Source: Neomegalonema perideroedes DSM 15528 (GTDB lineage: Bacteria; Pseudomonadota; Alphaproteobacteria; Rhodobacterales; Rhodobacteraceae). Taken from it: a DNA stretch of 64,000 bases. The translations under genes and the position numbers were made by a program. Positions 47,634-58,590 of the stretch are shown here, in pieces (position 1 is the stretch's first letter; each line of letters begins with the position of its first letter). The notes beneath the pieces are model-generated. The model did no database searches and had not been told where the DNA came from. It saw nothing but the letters and a program-made list of their open reading frames with translations. The stretch is from positions 56,449 to 120,448 of the forward strand of contig NZ_KB893664.1 of NCBI RefSeq assembly GCF_000374145.1, read 5' to 3'.

Positions 47634-49799
47634 TCAGGGCAGATCCGTCACGCGGATCAGCATGGTCTCGCCGGAGCTGTCGTCCACGCCGTCGTTGTCG
47701 GTGACGATCCAGGCGGTTCCCTCGGCGTCGAAGGTCAGGCCCTCGACCTTATCCAGCACATAGCCGCCGTTCGAGAGCAGATCCGGGAGCAGATCGCGGA
47801 CCACCTCGCGGGAGACCACCGGAAGCTCGCCGCCCAGAGGCGCCGGGTTCAGCTCGGAGACCGGAACGCGGGTGACGACCTTGGTCGCGGCCTTGTCGCC
47901 GATGAGGTTGTCGCGCTCCAGCAGATAAACGTAGTCGCCGCGGGTCGCGATCTCGGAGAGCCCCACCCAGCCGGAGGTCGGCGCCGCCAGAGGATAGCGC
48001 ACCGCGCCCCATTCCTTGGTCGCCGGATCATAGGAGACCAGCTTCACGAAGCCTTTCGGATCATCGCCCCATTCGCGCTGAATGGCGATCCAGAGGCGGT
48101 CCCCGACCCACGTGATCCCCTCGGCGCCGAAGCGCTTGGCGTGATTGGTCAATTCGGTCGGGAAGGCGACCTCCTCGACGATCTCGCCGGAGGCGTCCAC
48201 GCGGTAAAGCGCATGGGGGACGTTCTTGTCGAGATCGCCTTCATTGGCGATCCAGAAGCCGCCTTCGCGGGCGAGGGTCACGCCCTCCATGTCGAGGCCG
48301 AGCGCCGGAGCGCCGCCGCGGGTCACGCGCAGCGCCGAGGTGATGCGGGCCGGGGTCTGGGTCGCGTCGATGGCGTAGATCGTCGGCTGAGCCTTGAAGA
48401 AGCTGTCGTTGACCGCATAGAGGCGGCCCGGAGCCTCGGGATCGGCGGCGAGGCCCGAAAGCGCCGCCCAGCCGATGCGCTCTTCGGCGCCTTCCGCGGT
48501 GAGGTAGGGATAGCGCGCCGGGCCTTCCGCACGCTGGTAGATCATGACATGGGCGCGGGCGGCGCCGTCTTCGCCAAGGTCGGTCTCATTGGCGGAGACC
48601 AGCAGATTGCGCGCCGGGATGGTCGCGTAGCCTTCCGGCCCGACGCCCGAAGGCAGAACCTGCAACAGAACCGGGTTCTTCAGGTCGGTCACGTCATAGA
48701 CGCCGACCGCCGAACCGCGCTCGGAGCCGATGAAGAGCAGCGGCTGATCGCCGTAACGGGCGAAGGCCACGGATTCCGGCTCCACGCCCTTGGCGTCGGA
48801 GCGCTTATCCGGGTAATGGCCGAGGGCGATCAGGGCGTGCTCGAAGCTCGCGCCGGATTCAAAGACCACTTCGCCGCTTTTATGGAAGATGGTCCAGCCG
48901 CGCGAGCCGCCGTCCATATCGCCTTCATTGGCGGTGGCGAAATGCTCGTCGTCGATCCATTTGACCGAATCCGGCTCGCGTTTGCGGCCCGGCTGGCTCT
49001 CGGTGAAGATCAGCGCGCCTTCGTCGGTGGCGTCGATCTCGGTCAGATCCACGGCGCCCGCCGAAAAATGGCTGAGGATCGCGCCGTCGCGGCCCACGAC
49101 GGCGATATGGTTGTTCTCCTGAAGCGTGACCACCGTTTCGCCGAGGGCGTTGATGTCCACGAATTCCGGCTCAGGATCTTCCGGCGAGATTTCGGCGAGG
49201 CCGGTCATGTCGATCTGGCGGCCCGAGGCGCAATCGACCACGCCGTTCTTGATCTCGGCGAGGTAGAGATAGCCGGCGGGCATTTGGCCCACGCGGCCGT
49301 CGCCCAGATCCTCGTCGCGCTCATTCTCGATGGCGACCGCGAGGAAGCTTCCGTCCGGAGCTATGGCGACGCTGTCCGGCTGGCCGCCGAGGTCGCAGCG
49401 CGCGATCTCCTTGCGGCTCGCGAGGTCGATGGCGACCAGATGGCCGGAGGTCTCGATATAATTCTCGGAGGTGTTGGCCGCCACGAAAGCGATCTGACCC
49501 AGCACGCCGACCGAGGTCGGATCGCCGCCCACGTCCACATTGCCGAGCGCTTTCGGCGCGGCGGGATCCGTGATGTCGACCAGCCCGGCCACGCCAAGGG
49601 GGCCGTCGGTGTAGATCAGCGTGTTCCCATCCGCCGAGACGGCGATGATCTCCGCCGAGGTCTCGCGGGCGCGGTCTTCGCCCTCGGCCATATTGAGGCT
49701 CGTGGCGAAGCTGGCGACGCGGTTGAAATTGGTCTCGGCGGCGGCCGCTCCGGCGCAGAGCGCCAGCACGGAGGTCAGACAGAGCAGATGAACGCGCAT
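47634..49799 (-). CDS. Exported two-module beta-propeller/esterase-like phytase-family protein
   Basis: 721 residues with signal peptide 'MRVHLLCLTSVLALCAGAAAAE'. Residues about 25-415 are a choice-of-anchor-I-like propeller ('SAEIIAVSADGNTLIYTDGPLGVAGLVDITDP', 'GRKREPDSVKWIDDEHFATANEGD', 'GVEPESVAFARYGDQPLLFIGSERGSAVGVYDV'). Residues about 435-720 match the esterase-like activity of phytase domain ('GLDMEGVTLAREGGFWIANEGD', 'VEGLTFDAEGTAWIVTDNDG'). It is probably a periplasmic or secreted phosphoesterase or structural propeller; substrate unknown. The protein is strongly acidic. Palindromic repeat copy 4 lies 30 bases upstream. Confidence 0.84.
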   Translation of the reverse strand: MRVHLLCLTSVLALCAGAAAAETNFNRVASFATSLNMAEGEDRARETSAEIIAVSADGNTLIYTDGPLGVAGLVDITDPAAPKALGNVDVGGDPTSVGVLGQIAFVAANTSENYIETSGHLVAIDLASRKEIARCDLGGQPDSVAIAPDGSFLAVAIENERDEDLGDGRVGQMPAGYLYLAEIKNGVVDCASGRQIDMTGLAEISPEDPEPEFVDINALGETVVTLQENNHIAVVGRDGAILSHFSAGAVDLTEIDATDEGALIFTESQPGRKREPDSVKWIDDEHFATANEGDMDGGSRGWTIFHKSGEVVFESGASFEHALIALGHYPDKRSDAKGVEPESVAFARYGDQPLLFIGSERGSAVGVYDVTDLKNPVLLQVLPSGVGPEGYATIPARNLLVSANETDLGEDGAARAHVMIYQRAEGPARYPYLTAEGAEERIGWAALSGLAADPEAPGRLYAVNDSFFKAQPTIYAIDATQTPARITSALRVTRGGAPALGLDMEGVTLAREGGFWIANEGDLDKNVPHALYRVDASGEIVEEVAFPTELTNHAKRFGAEGITWVGDRLWIAIQREWGDDPKGFVKLVSYDPATKEWGAVRYPLAAPTSGWVGLSEIATRGDYVYLLERDNLIGDKAATKVVTRVPVSELNPAPLGGELPVVSREVVRDLLPDLLSNGGYVLDKVEGLTFDAEGTAWIVTDNDGVDDSSGETMLIRVTDLP

Positions 49800-49828
49800 C
49801 CCGCTTTCCCCTCAGGTAGAGATTCCCC

Positions 49829-49885
49829 GGAGCGTTCTCCAGCGAAGCCGCTTGAGCTCCGCGTCGTGAAAACGCGACCATAAAC
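49829..49885 (+). repeat. Dispersed palindromic repeat, copy 4
   Basis: 57 bases, same orientation as copy 1: AGCGTTCTCCAGCGAAGCCG, a changed centre (CTTGAGCTC), then CGCGTCGTGAAAACGCGACC. The loss of complementarity at the centre makes it the most decayed copy. It lies between the divergent-side upstream region of the phytase-like gene and the end of the nitrilase gene. Confidence 0.8.
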
Positions 49886-49948
49886 ATGCGGGCCTTGTGG
49901 CGGAGAGCGGCGACGAAAGCGCGAAGCTTTCATGACGTTTCGAAGACG

Positions 49949-50818
49949 TCAGACGTGGAATTGCTCCGGCCAGTCGCGAAACAGCGCCACCTGTCCCTCG
50001 CGGCGGAGGCGGCGCACCTGCGCGAGGTCGATCTCGCCCTGAAGCCAGAGGCTCTTACTGGTGAAGATCTCCGGGCTTTCGGCGTGGACGCCGTTCGGCG
50101 ACATGCCGTAATCCGCCGGGACGTAAAGCGCGGCGCGGCCGAAATTCTCATCCACCGAAGGCGACCAGAGCGCCCGTCCCGCCGTCGAGGAGACCAGAAC
50201 CGCCGTTTGATTCTCCAGCGCCCGCGCCTGAGCCCCGATCCGCACGCGATGCGCCCCGGCCTCCGTGTCGGTGCAGCTCGGCGCGAGGATGAGATCCGCG
50301 CCCATCTCCGCCAGACGCCGCGCCAGCATGGGGAATTCATTGTCGTAGCAGATGAGGATCCCCAAAACGCCGAGCGGCGTTTCGAAGATCCGCAGGCCCT
50401 CCTTGCCCGCCGCGACCTTCCATTGCTCGCGCTCGAAGCGGGTCATGATGAGCTTATCCTGCCAGCCCAGCAGCCCGCCCGGCCCGAAGAGGAAAGCCCG
50501 GTTGCGGTAAAGCCCGTCCGGGTCCAGCACCGGCGCCGAGCCGGGACAGAACCAAACCCCATGCCGCCGCGCGATCCCCTCGCAGAGCGCCAGCCAGCGC
50601 GGGATCAGCGGCTGCATCCCGGCCATGGAGCCATGCAGATCGCCGCGCTGCGGCTCGGGCAGAAGCCCCGTCAGAGTCATGGCGGCGTATTCGGGCAGCA
50701 GCAGCAATTCCGCGCCCGCCTCGGCGGCCTCGCGCGCGAGGCCCTCCAGATGGACGGCGTAGGAGTCCCAATCCTCGAAGAGCTCGATGGCGTATTGGCA
50801 GGCGGCGAATTTCACCAT
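49949..50818 (-). CDS. Carbon-nitrogen hydrolase (nitrilase superfamily)
   Basis: 289 residues from ATG at 50818, one base overlapping the GNAT stop. The catalytic triad of the family is visible: Glu in 'LLLLPEYAAMT', Lys in 'WQDKLIMTRFE', Cys in 'GILICYDNEFPMLAR'. These enzymes hydrolyse amides or omega-amides in the cytoplasm. In many bacteria this type is fused behind a GNAT acetyltransferase; here the two are separate but coupled genes. Substrate unknown. Confidence 0.88.
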   Translation of the reverse strand: MVKFAACQYAIELFEDWDSYAVHLEGLAREAAEAGAELLLLPEYAAMTLTGLLPEPQRGDLHGSMAGMQPLIPRWLALCEGIARRHGVWFCPGSAPVLDPDGLYRNRAFLFGPGGLLGWQDKLIMTRFEREQWKVAAGKEGLRIFETPLGVLGILICYDNEFPMLARRLAEMGADLILAPSCTDTEAGAHRVRIGAQARALENQTAVLVSSTAGRALWSPSVDENFGRAALYVPADYGMSPNGVHAESPEIFTSKSLWLQGEIDLAQVRRLRREGQVALFRDWPEQFHV

Positions 50819-51432
50819 CAGCGGAGGTCCTTCAGCCAATAGGACATCGGCTTGAGGCTCTCCTCCGCCTCGCCGAGGTCGCGCCATGAGAATTCCGTCC
50901 GCAACTCCGGGCGATGGACATAGCCGCGCTTGCGCCAGAAGGCGTCCAGAGGCTGATAATCGGCGGGGCGCAAAGGATGGTCCTGCGGGCGCTCGACGGC
51001 GCTGAAGCAGCAGAAATCATAAGCCCCGGAGCGGCGGGCGAAGCCTTCGCGCTCCTCGAAGAAGCGCACCCCGATTCCGCCTCCGCGATATTCCGGCAAA
51101 AGCACGGATTCGCCGTAATAGAAGATGCGCTCGACGTTCCAGCCCGCCGCGCGGAAGGGGCGCTGAAATTCCTCCGTCTCCTCGCGCATGGGCATGGCCG
51201 TCGAGGCGCCGACCGCCTTTTCGCCGTCGAGAGCCAGCACGAAAAGGCTCTGCGGCGAACGGGCGTAGGTGGAGACGTATTTGCGTTCGTAAGCGAGATC
51301 GCCTTCATAAAGATAGGGGAAGGCCCGGAAGACCTTGATGCGCAGCCGCGCCAGATCCTCGAAATAAGGCTCGGCCGCCTGTCCCTGAAAGGTCTCGATC
51401 CTCACGCCGTCATCCATTTCGCCAGCTTCCAT
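50818..51432 (-). CDS. GNAT-family N-acetyltransferase coupled to the nitrilase gene
   Basis: 204 residues (a second in-frame ATG lies five codons in). GNAT features: 'LRIKVFRAFPYLYEGDLAYERKYVSTYA', 'FVLALDGEKAVGASTAMPM' and the acetyl-CoA-binding turn 'LLPEYRGGGIGVRFFEERE' (Q/RxxGxG-like, Arg-Gly-Gly-Gly-Ile-Gly). It overlaps the nitrilase gene as TGATG. The pair corresponds to the GNAT/nitrilase fusion proteins known elsewhere, which supports a shared pathway. Confidence 0.86.
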   Translation of the reverse strand: MEAGEMDDGVRIETFQGQAAEPYFEDLARLRIKVFRAFPYLYEGDLAYERKYVSTYARSPQSLFVLALDGEKAVGASTAMPMREETEEFQRPFRAAGWNVERIFYYGESVLLPEYRGGGIGVRFFEEREGFARRSGAYDFCCFSAVERPQDHPLRPADYQPLDAFWRKRGYVHRPELRTEFSWRDLGEAEESLKPMSYWLKDLR

Positions 51433-51489
51433 CCTGCGCTAGAGACTAGCAAAGAGCCTCTTCAACCCGCAAACCGGAAAGCGAAGATC

Positions 51490-51894
51490 ATGAACGCCGC
51501 AGCAGTCATCCAATCTTACTACGACGCCTTCAATCGTGGAGACGTCGAGGGCTTCCTCGATCTTCTGACCGAAGACGTGATCCATGACGTGAATCAAGGC
51601 GGCCGCGAGATCGGCAAAGCGGCTTTCCGCGCCTTCGTCGCCAAGATGAGCCGCTCTTATCGGGAGACCCTCACGGATATGGTCATTTTCGGCAGCGCCG
51701 ATGGCGCGCGCGGCGCGGCGGAATTCGTCGTCAACGGGGAGTATGTCGCCACCGACGAAGGCTTGCCGGAGGCCAAGGGGCAAAAATACGTGCTGCCCGC
51801 CGGCGCCTTCTTTGAGATCCGGGACGGCAAGGTGGCCCGCATCACCAATTATTACAACCTCAACGACTGGATCGCGATGGTCTCGGCGGCCTGA
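51490..51894 (+). CDS. Ketosteroid-isomerase-related, NTF2-like protein
   Basis: 134 residues from ATG at 51490, behind GGAAAGCGAAGATC. The NTF2-like/SnoaL cone is recognisable: 'IQSYYDAFNRGDVEGFLDLLTEDVIHDVNQGGREIGKAAFRAFVAKM' and 'AGAFFEIRDGKVARITNYYNLNDWI'. It belongs to the ketosteroid-isomerase-related group rather than true isomerases. Divergent from the GNAT-nitrilase genes by 57 bases, possibly with a shared promoter; the three may act together. Ligand unknown. Confidence 0.86.
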   Translation: MNAAAVIQSYYDAFNRGDVEGFLDLLTEDVIHDVNQGGREIGKAAFRAFVAKMSRSYRETLTDMVIFGSADGARGAAEFVVNGEYVATDEGLPEAKGQKYVLPAGAFFEIRDGKVARITNYYNLNDWIAMVSAA

Positions 51895-51901
51895 AAGCCA
51901 A

Positions 51902-51927
51902 GGCGGGCGGCCCGGAAGCCGCCCGCC
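51902..51927. terminator. Bidirectional terminator between the NTF2-like gene and katG
   Basis: A perfect 10-bp stem GGCGGGCGGC/GCCGCCCGCC with loop CCGGAA, 8 bases after the NTF2-like stop and 24 bases from the katG stop, serving both convergent genes. Confidence 0.7.
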
Positions 51928-51950
51928 CTGTCGATTCAGACGAAGAAACG

Positions 51951-54265
<2,315 letters not shown>

Positions 54266-54267
<2 letters not shown>

Positions 54268-55177
54268 GACGAAGCTCTCCATGCGGCATTTGCGTTATTT
54301 CGAGGCTCTGGCGCGGCTCGGGCATTTCGGCCGCGCCGCCGAAGACTGCGCCGTCTCGCAGCCGGCCCTCTCGGCCCAGATCAAAGAGATGGAGGAGCTG
54401 CTCGGGGCGCCTCTGGCGGAGCGCGGGGCGCGGCGGATTCGTCTGACGCCTCTCGGCGAGGCGGTGGCGCTCAGGGCGCGCGAGATTCTGCGCGCGGCGG
54501 AGGAGATGGAGGGTCTCGCGCGGGCGGCGCAAAATCCGCTCGTCGGGCGGCTGAGGATCGGAATCATCCCTACGGTCGCGCCTTATCTTCTGCCGCAGAT
54601 CGTGACCGAACTGACCCGGCGCAGCCCTGAGCTTGATCTGAGGCCCCGCGAGGCCGTGACGCAAAAGCTCATCGGCGATCTTCTGGAGGCGCGGCTCGAC
54701 GCGGCGGTCGTCGCTCTGCCGATCTCCGAACCCGCCCTGACCGAGACTCCGCTCTTCGAGGAGGAGTTTCTCCTCGTGCGCCCGCCGGAGGACGCCGGGA
54801 AGCCGCCGCCCAATCCCGAGGCTCTGCGCGGGATGCGGCTCCTGCTGCTGGAGGAGGGGCATTGCTTCCGCGATCAGGCTTTGTCTTTCTGCGAGCTTTC
54901 GGCTTCTCCGCGCGAATTGATGGAAGGGAGCTCCCTCTCGACTCTGGTGCGGATGGTCGGAGCGGGAATCGGCGTGACGCTGATTCCCGAAATGGCCGCC
55001 GCCGTCGAGGCGCGTTCGGCCTCCGTCTCTCTGACGCGCCTGCCGGAGCCGAGGCCCACGCGGAGCATCGGCATGGTCTGGCGCAAAAGCGATCCTCTGG
55101 CGGGGCGTCTGGCGCAGATCGCCGAGATCATCCGGCAGACCGGCGCGGCGGCCTCCGCCTTCCGGGAGCCGGTCTGA
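54266..55177 (+). CDS. oxyR: Hydrogen-peroxide sensor, LysR-family OxyR
   Basis: 303 residues. The LysR winged HTH 'HLRYFEALARLGHFGRAAEDCAVSQPALSAQIKEMEE' is followed by the peroxide-sensing domain with Cys200 and Cys209 in 'EEGHCFRDQALSFCE', the same C-x8-C spacing as E. coli Cys199/Cys208. 'GVTLIPEMAA' is also conserved. Peroxide should drive a disulfide and activation of katG, which is divergent. The start codon overlaps a candidate OxyR site, suggesting autorepression. Confidence 0.95.
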
Positions 55178-55190
55178 ATCCGCGGCCGCG

Positions 55191-56582
55191 TCAGTAGATC
55201 CAGATCTCCACCCGGCGATTGCGGCTCTGACCGGCCTCGTCCACGCCGCCCCGGCCCTTCCAGTCGCAGGCCACCGGCGCGATCTCGCCCCAGCCGACGA
55301 CCAGATCCGTCTTCACCCCCGCCTCGGCCAGCCGCGCCGCCACCGCCCGCGCCCGGTCCCGCGCCAGCCAGCGGTTGTCCGCATGCACGCCGAGGCTGTC
55401 GGTGAAGCCCAGAGCCGCCAGTTTGCGGCGGGGCTGCTCCTGCTTCAGCGCCTTCCAATAGGCCGCCAGACGCTCGACGTCCCTTGCGGCGTTTTCATCC
55501 AGCTCCGAGCCGCCGAAGGTGAAGCGGAAGGTCACGCTGAGCCGCCGCGCTTCGGGATCGGCGGCGAAGCGGGCGAAGTCCTGCATGTCGGCGAGGCCGA
55601 CGTCCTCCTTGTCGGCCAGCAGCAAAGTGCGCCGGATGGCCTCGTCGCCATAGCCGCGCGGACTGGCGACCACCTCCAGATCGGTCAGCTCCGCCGCCGC
55701 CAGAGCCGGACGCGCCGCCTCCGAGAGCGTGAAGGCGGCGAAATCCTGCGCCGCTTCGGAGGCCGCGCCGGACTTCCGCAGCAGCGTCAGCCGCCGCGCG
55801 AGCGGATATTCTCCGGTCTTCAGCGCGAAGGGCTCCGGCGCGGAGACGAGCCCGCAATCCTGCGCCAGAGCGAGCGGCTTGGCCGCCCCCGGAGGCCCGC
55901 CCAGAAACCCAAGCGCCAAAGGATCGCTCGCCGCCGCCGCGGCCAGATCGGCGTTGGAGGCGAAGGCTTCGGCGCCTCGGGCGAAGGCGCCGCCCTCCAT
56001 GACGAAATTCCTGAAGAGATCGGCGGAGCCGGAATCCCCGTCGCGGACGAGCAGACGGACCGGCCCTTTGAAGGCCGGATCGATGCGGCTCCAATCGGCG
56101 ACGCGGCCCGAGAAGAGATCCCGCAGCTGGGCGAAGGACAGCGCATGGACCGGATTATCGGGATGGACCACCACCGTCACGCCGTCCAGCGCGAGGACAT
56201 GGGCGACGAGCCCGCCCTCCGCTTCGGCGGGCTTCGCCGGACGTGAGGACATGGCGAAATCCGCCGCGTTCCGCCGCAGCGCCCGGAAGCCCGAAGCCGA
56301 GCCATGGGCGGAGACGCGGATCTCCACCTCCTCATCCTCCGGCGAGACGGCGGAGAGGGTCAGATCCTCCGGCGTGGCGCCCTGCCGCCGCAGAACTTCG
56401 GCGTGGCCCGAGTTTTCGAGAAAGGCCCGCCCAAGCTCCGGCAGAAGCCGCGCGCCCATGGCGTTGGAGCCGGAGAAGCGCAGCAGCGTCCGGGGCGCCT
56501 CCTGAGCGGCCTCGCGGGTTTGCGCCTCGGCGGCGGGTCCGCATAAAGCGCAACTCAGCGCGATCGCCGTGATTTTCCGCAT
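55191..56582 (-). CDS. PstS-like substrate-binding domain fused to OmpA C-terminal domain
   Basis: 463 residues from ATG at 56582, with signal peptide 'MRKITAIALSCALCGPAAEAQ'. The PstS/PBP-like domain (about 30-330) has 'FSGSNAMGARLLPELGRAFLENSG', 'VHPDNPVHALSFAQLRDLFSGRVADWSRI' and 'RDGDSGSADLFRNFVM'. The OmpA-like peptidoglycan-binding domain (about 345-463) has 'LGFTDSLGVHADNRWLARDRARAVAARLAEAGV' and 'GQSRNRRVEIWIY'. It should be a periplasmic phosphate-type binding protein anchored to the cell wall. It is probably co-transcribed with the preceding secreted unknown. Confidence 0.87.
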   Translation of the reverse strand: MRKITAIALSCALCGPAAEAQTREAAQEAPRTLLRFSGSNAMGARLLPELGRAFLENSGHAEVLRRQGATPEDLTLSAVSPEDEEVEIRVSAHGSASGFRALRRNAADFAMSSRPAKPAEAEGGLVAHVLALDGVTVVVHPDNPVHALSFAQLRDLFSGRVADWSRIDPAFKGPVRLLVRDGDSGSADLFRNFVMEGGAFARGAEAFASNADLAAAAASDPLALGFLGGPPGAAKPLALAQDCGLVSAPEPFALKTGEYPLARRLTLLRKSGAASEAAQDFAAFTLSEAARPALAAAELTDLEVVASPRGYGDEAIRRTLLLADKEDVGLADMQDFARFAADPEARRLSVTFRFTFGGSELDENAARDVERLAAYWKALKQEQPRRKLAALGFTDSLGVHADNRWLARDRARAVAARLAEAGVKTDLVVGWGEIAPVACDWKGRGGVDEAGQSRNRRVEIWIY

Positions 56583-56649
56583 AGGATCTCCCCTGAGCGC
56601 CGCGCGACTCCGCGTTTTCGACTGCGAATCCGATCCTCGCATGCGCGTT

Positions 56650-57504
56650 TCATCTCCCGGCGCCGAAATCGACGACGTCCGTCCGCATCAGCCGACGCTC
56701 CCGGGGCGTCTGCGGATCGCAAGCCGTCTCGCCGAGCGCCTGACGCTCGACCCGGCTCGCGCCATAGGCGTTGACATGCAAGGTGAAGTGAACCCGCGCC
56801 GCCCCCTGCGCCAGAGCGCGGCAGGCGGCTTCTTTGGCGGCGTCTTCAAGGGAGATCTCGACGCGGGGCTCGAGCCGTCCGCGCGTCCTCAGGCCGCGCC
56901 GCACAGGGTTGCGCGCCGCCTCAAGGACATAGACCTCGGCGTGATGCCCCTCCGCGCCGCCCGCGCTGGAGAGCGCGAGCCGCCCGTAGCCTTCCTTAGC
57001 CTCTAGGCCCGGCTCGTCGAGATTGGGGCGGCGGGGCGTGACGTTGGCCGTCAGGCGGCCGATCCGCTCGCCGGGGAAGGGGCCGGGGGCCTCCGCGAGC
57101 AGAAGATCGAGATCCGCCTCGCCCTCCCAGATCAGAGCGATCTGAAGGGCGCCTTCGAAATCGGGGAAATCCAGCAATTCGGCGCGCGGACGCCCTTCGT
57201 CGTCGCTCCAGTTGAGGAGCGTCAGGCGTCCGAGCAAAGGCAGAGCGGCCTGCGCTTGCCCCAGAGCGTCGAAAGGGGCGAGGAAGACGTAATCTCCGAT
57301 GGAGAACTCCGCCACCTCCCCCTCGGCGCGGCAGGAGGAGGAGATGCGCACGTCGGCGGCGCCGGGGCGCGTGCGCCGGACCTCGAAACGCTCGACGCAA
57401 TCTGCGGCGGGCGGCGCGATGTCCTCCGGCTGGGCCCGCGCCGGGGAGGGCGCCGCCGAAGCCGCGAAGGCGCCGAGAAGAATCATCCGCCCGATCAGAT
57501 GCAT
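56650..57504 (-). CDS. Exported protein of unknown function upstream of the PstS-OmpA gene
   Basis: 284 residues: signal peptide 'MHLIGRMILLGAFAASAAPSPARAQ', then a beta-rich region with 'DCVERFEVRRTRPGAADVRISSSCRAEGEVAEFSIGDYVFLAPFD' and 'LLNWSDDEGRPRAELLDFPDFEGALQIALIWEGEADLDLLLAEAPG'. I do not recognise the family. Three conserved-looking cysteines and an acidic core suggest a folded periplasmic or surface domain. 67 bases separate it from the PstS-OmpA gene on the same strand, so a common function at the envelope is plausible. Confidence 0.68.
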   Translation of the reverse strand: MHLIGRMILLGAFAASAAPSPARAQPEDIAPPAADCVERFEVRRTRPGAADVRISSSCRAEGEVAEFSIGDYVFLAPFDALGQAQAALPLLGRLTLLNWSDDEGRPRAELLDFPDFEGALQIALIWEGEADLDLLLAEAPGPFPGERIGRLTANVTPRRPNLDEPGLEAKEGYGRLALSSAGGAEGHHAEVYVLEAARNPVRRGLRTRGRLEPRVEISLEDAAKEAACRALAQGAARVHFTLHVNAYGASRVERQALGETACDPQTPRERRLMRTDVVDFGAGR

Positions 57505-57812
57505 GGCGATCTTCTCCTCTGCTTGCGGCGCCTCCGCCCCATCCGCTCGCCGTCTGGCTCAGGAGCCGCACGGCGTAAACCTATCATTAAGGATAAGTCC
57601 GCGCCAGAGGGCGAAGCCTCGAAATGAAGATTTTGAAAGGATTAAACAATCCGCTCACGTCCAAAAGCGCGGCGCGGCGCCGAAGCGGGATTCTCAGCGC
57701 GATCCGCAGGCCGAATCGATGTCTCCGGGGCTGGTCTCTCCGGATTGACAGAATCCGCAAGCGCGCCTCATCTGGGGCGAAACGGCGCGCCGGGGGAGGG
57801 GCCGGGGAGGGG
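57505..57812. other. Intergenic region before the alpha/beta hydrolase gene
   Basis: 308 bases without a convincing gene. A frame from 57624 is open into the hydrolase but its 63 extra residues are Arg-rich and unlike the family, so it is not accepted. A perfect -35-like TTGACA sits at 57745-57750, about 60 bases before the hydrolase start, but the matching -10 is poor. AT-rich TAAACCTATCATTAAGGATAAG at about 57575-57597 may belong to the leftward promoter. Confidence 0.35.
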
Positions 57813-58580
57813 ATGAGGATCATGAAGGGCGTCAAACCAAGGCCGGTCGTTCTGCTCCACGGCTGGACGATGAGCGGCGCGAGCTTTGATCGGCTCATCG
57901 CCCGGCTCGGGCCGGATTTCGCCTGCCGCGCGCCGGATCTGCCGGGCCATGGCGCAGAACGCGCGCAGCCCGCCACCCTCGACGCCTGCGTCGAGCTCGC
58001 CGCCCGCGAGATCGCGGCGGCGGGTCCGGGCGCGATTCTCCTCGGTTGGTCGATGGGCGCGGCGGCGGTCTGGCGTCTGCTGGAGCGGCGAGGGCCGGGA
58101 GATCTGGCGGGGCTCGTCACCATCGACATGGGGCCGAAGCTCGGGCCGGACTGGCCTTTAGGGCTCCGGGATCAGACGCCGGAGCGTCTGCGCCGGGGGC
58201 TGGAGGAGATGCGCGAGGACTGGCCCGCCGCCGGACAAAAAATCGCCCGCGTCACCTTCGCCGAGCGCGAGGGCGGGCCGGACATGAGCCGCGAGGAGGC
58301 CGTCCGGCAAGTCTTTGCGAATGATCCGCGGCTCATCTTGCCCTATTGGGAGGAGATGCTCGCCATGGACATGCGCGATCTGGTTCCCCGGATCTCTCTG
58401 CCTTGGCTGGTGGCCTATGGCGCCCGCAGCAGGCTTTATGCGCCGGAGACCTCGGAATGGCTGGTCGAGAGGGCGCCCGACGCCCATCCGGCCCGCTTCG
58501 AGCATTCCGGCCATGCGCCCCATCTGGAGGAGCCGGAGGCCTTCGTGAAAGCCTTCCGGGATTTCGCCGCCCGCCTGTGA
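57813..58580 (+). CDS. Alpha/beta-fold hydrolase, BioH-like
   Basis: 255 residues from ATG at 57813; an ATG three codons on (57822) is an alternative. Oxyanion motif 'LLHGWTMSG' (about 14-22), nucleophile elbow 'LGWSMGAAAV' (Ser near 80), and the His of 'EHSGHAPHLEEPEAF' near the end complete the hydrolase triad, with the acid probably in the strand before 'YGARSRLYAPETS'. BioH and related carboxylesterases share this size and layout, but no bio gene is nearby. Convergent with the RiPP-like operon, 10 bases apart. Confidence 0.84.
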   Translation: MRIMKGVKPRPVVLLHGWTMSGASFDRLIARLGPDFACRAPDLPGHGAERAQPATLDACVELAAREIAAAGPGAILLGWSMGAAAVWRLLERRGPGDLAGLVTIDMGPKLGPDWPLGLRDQTPERLRRGLEEMREDWPAAGQKIARVTFAEREGGPDMSREEAVRQVFANDPRLILPYWEEMLAMDMRDLVPRISLPWLVAYGARSRLYAPETSEWLVERAPDAHPARFEHSGHAPHLEEPEAFVKAFRDFAARL

Positions 58581-58590
58581 GCCCTCAGGG

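Noticed and set aside
57624..57812. 63-residue N-terminal extension of the alpha/beta hydrolase
   Set aside because: Arg-rich and unlike the family, whereas the ATG at 57813 begins directly before the hydrolase core.
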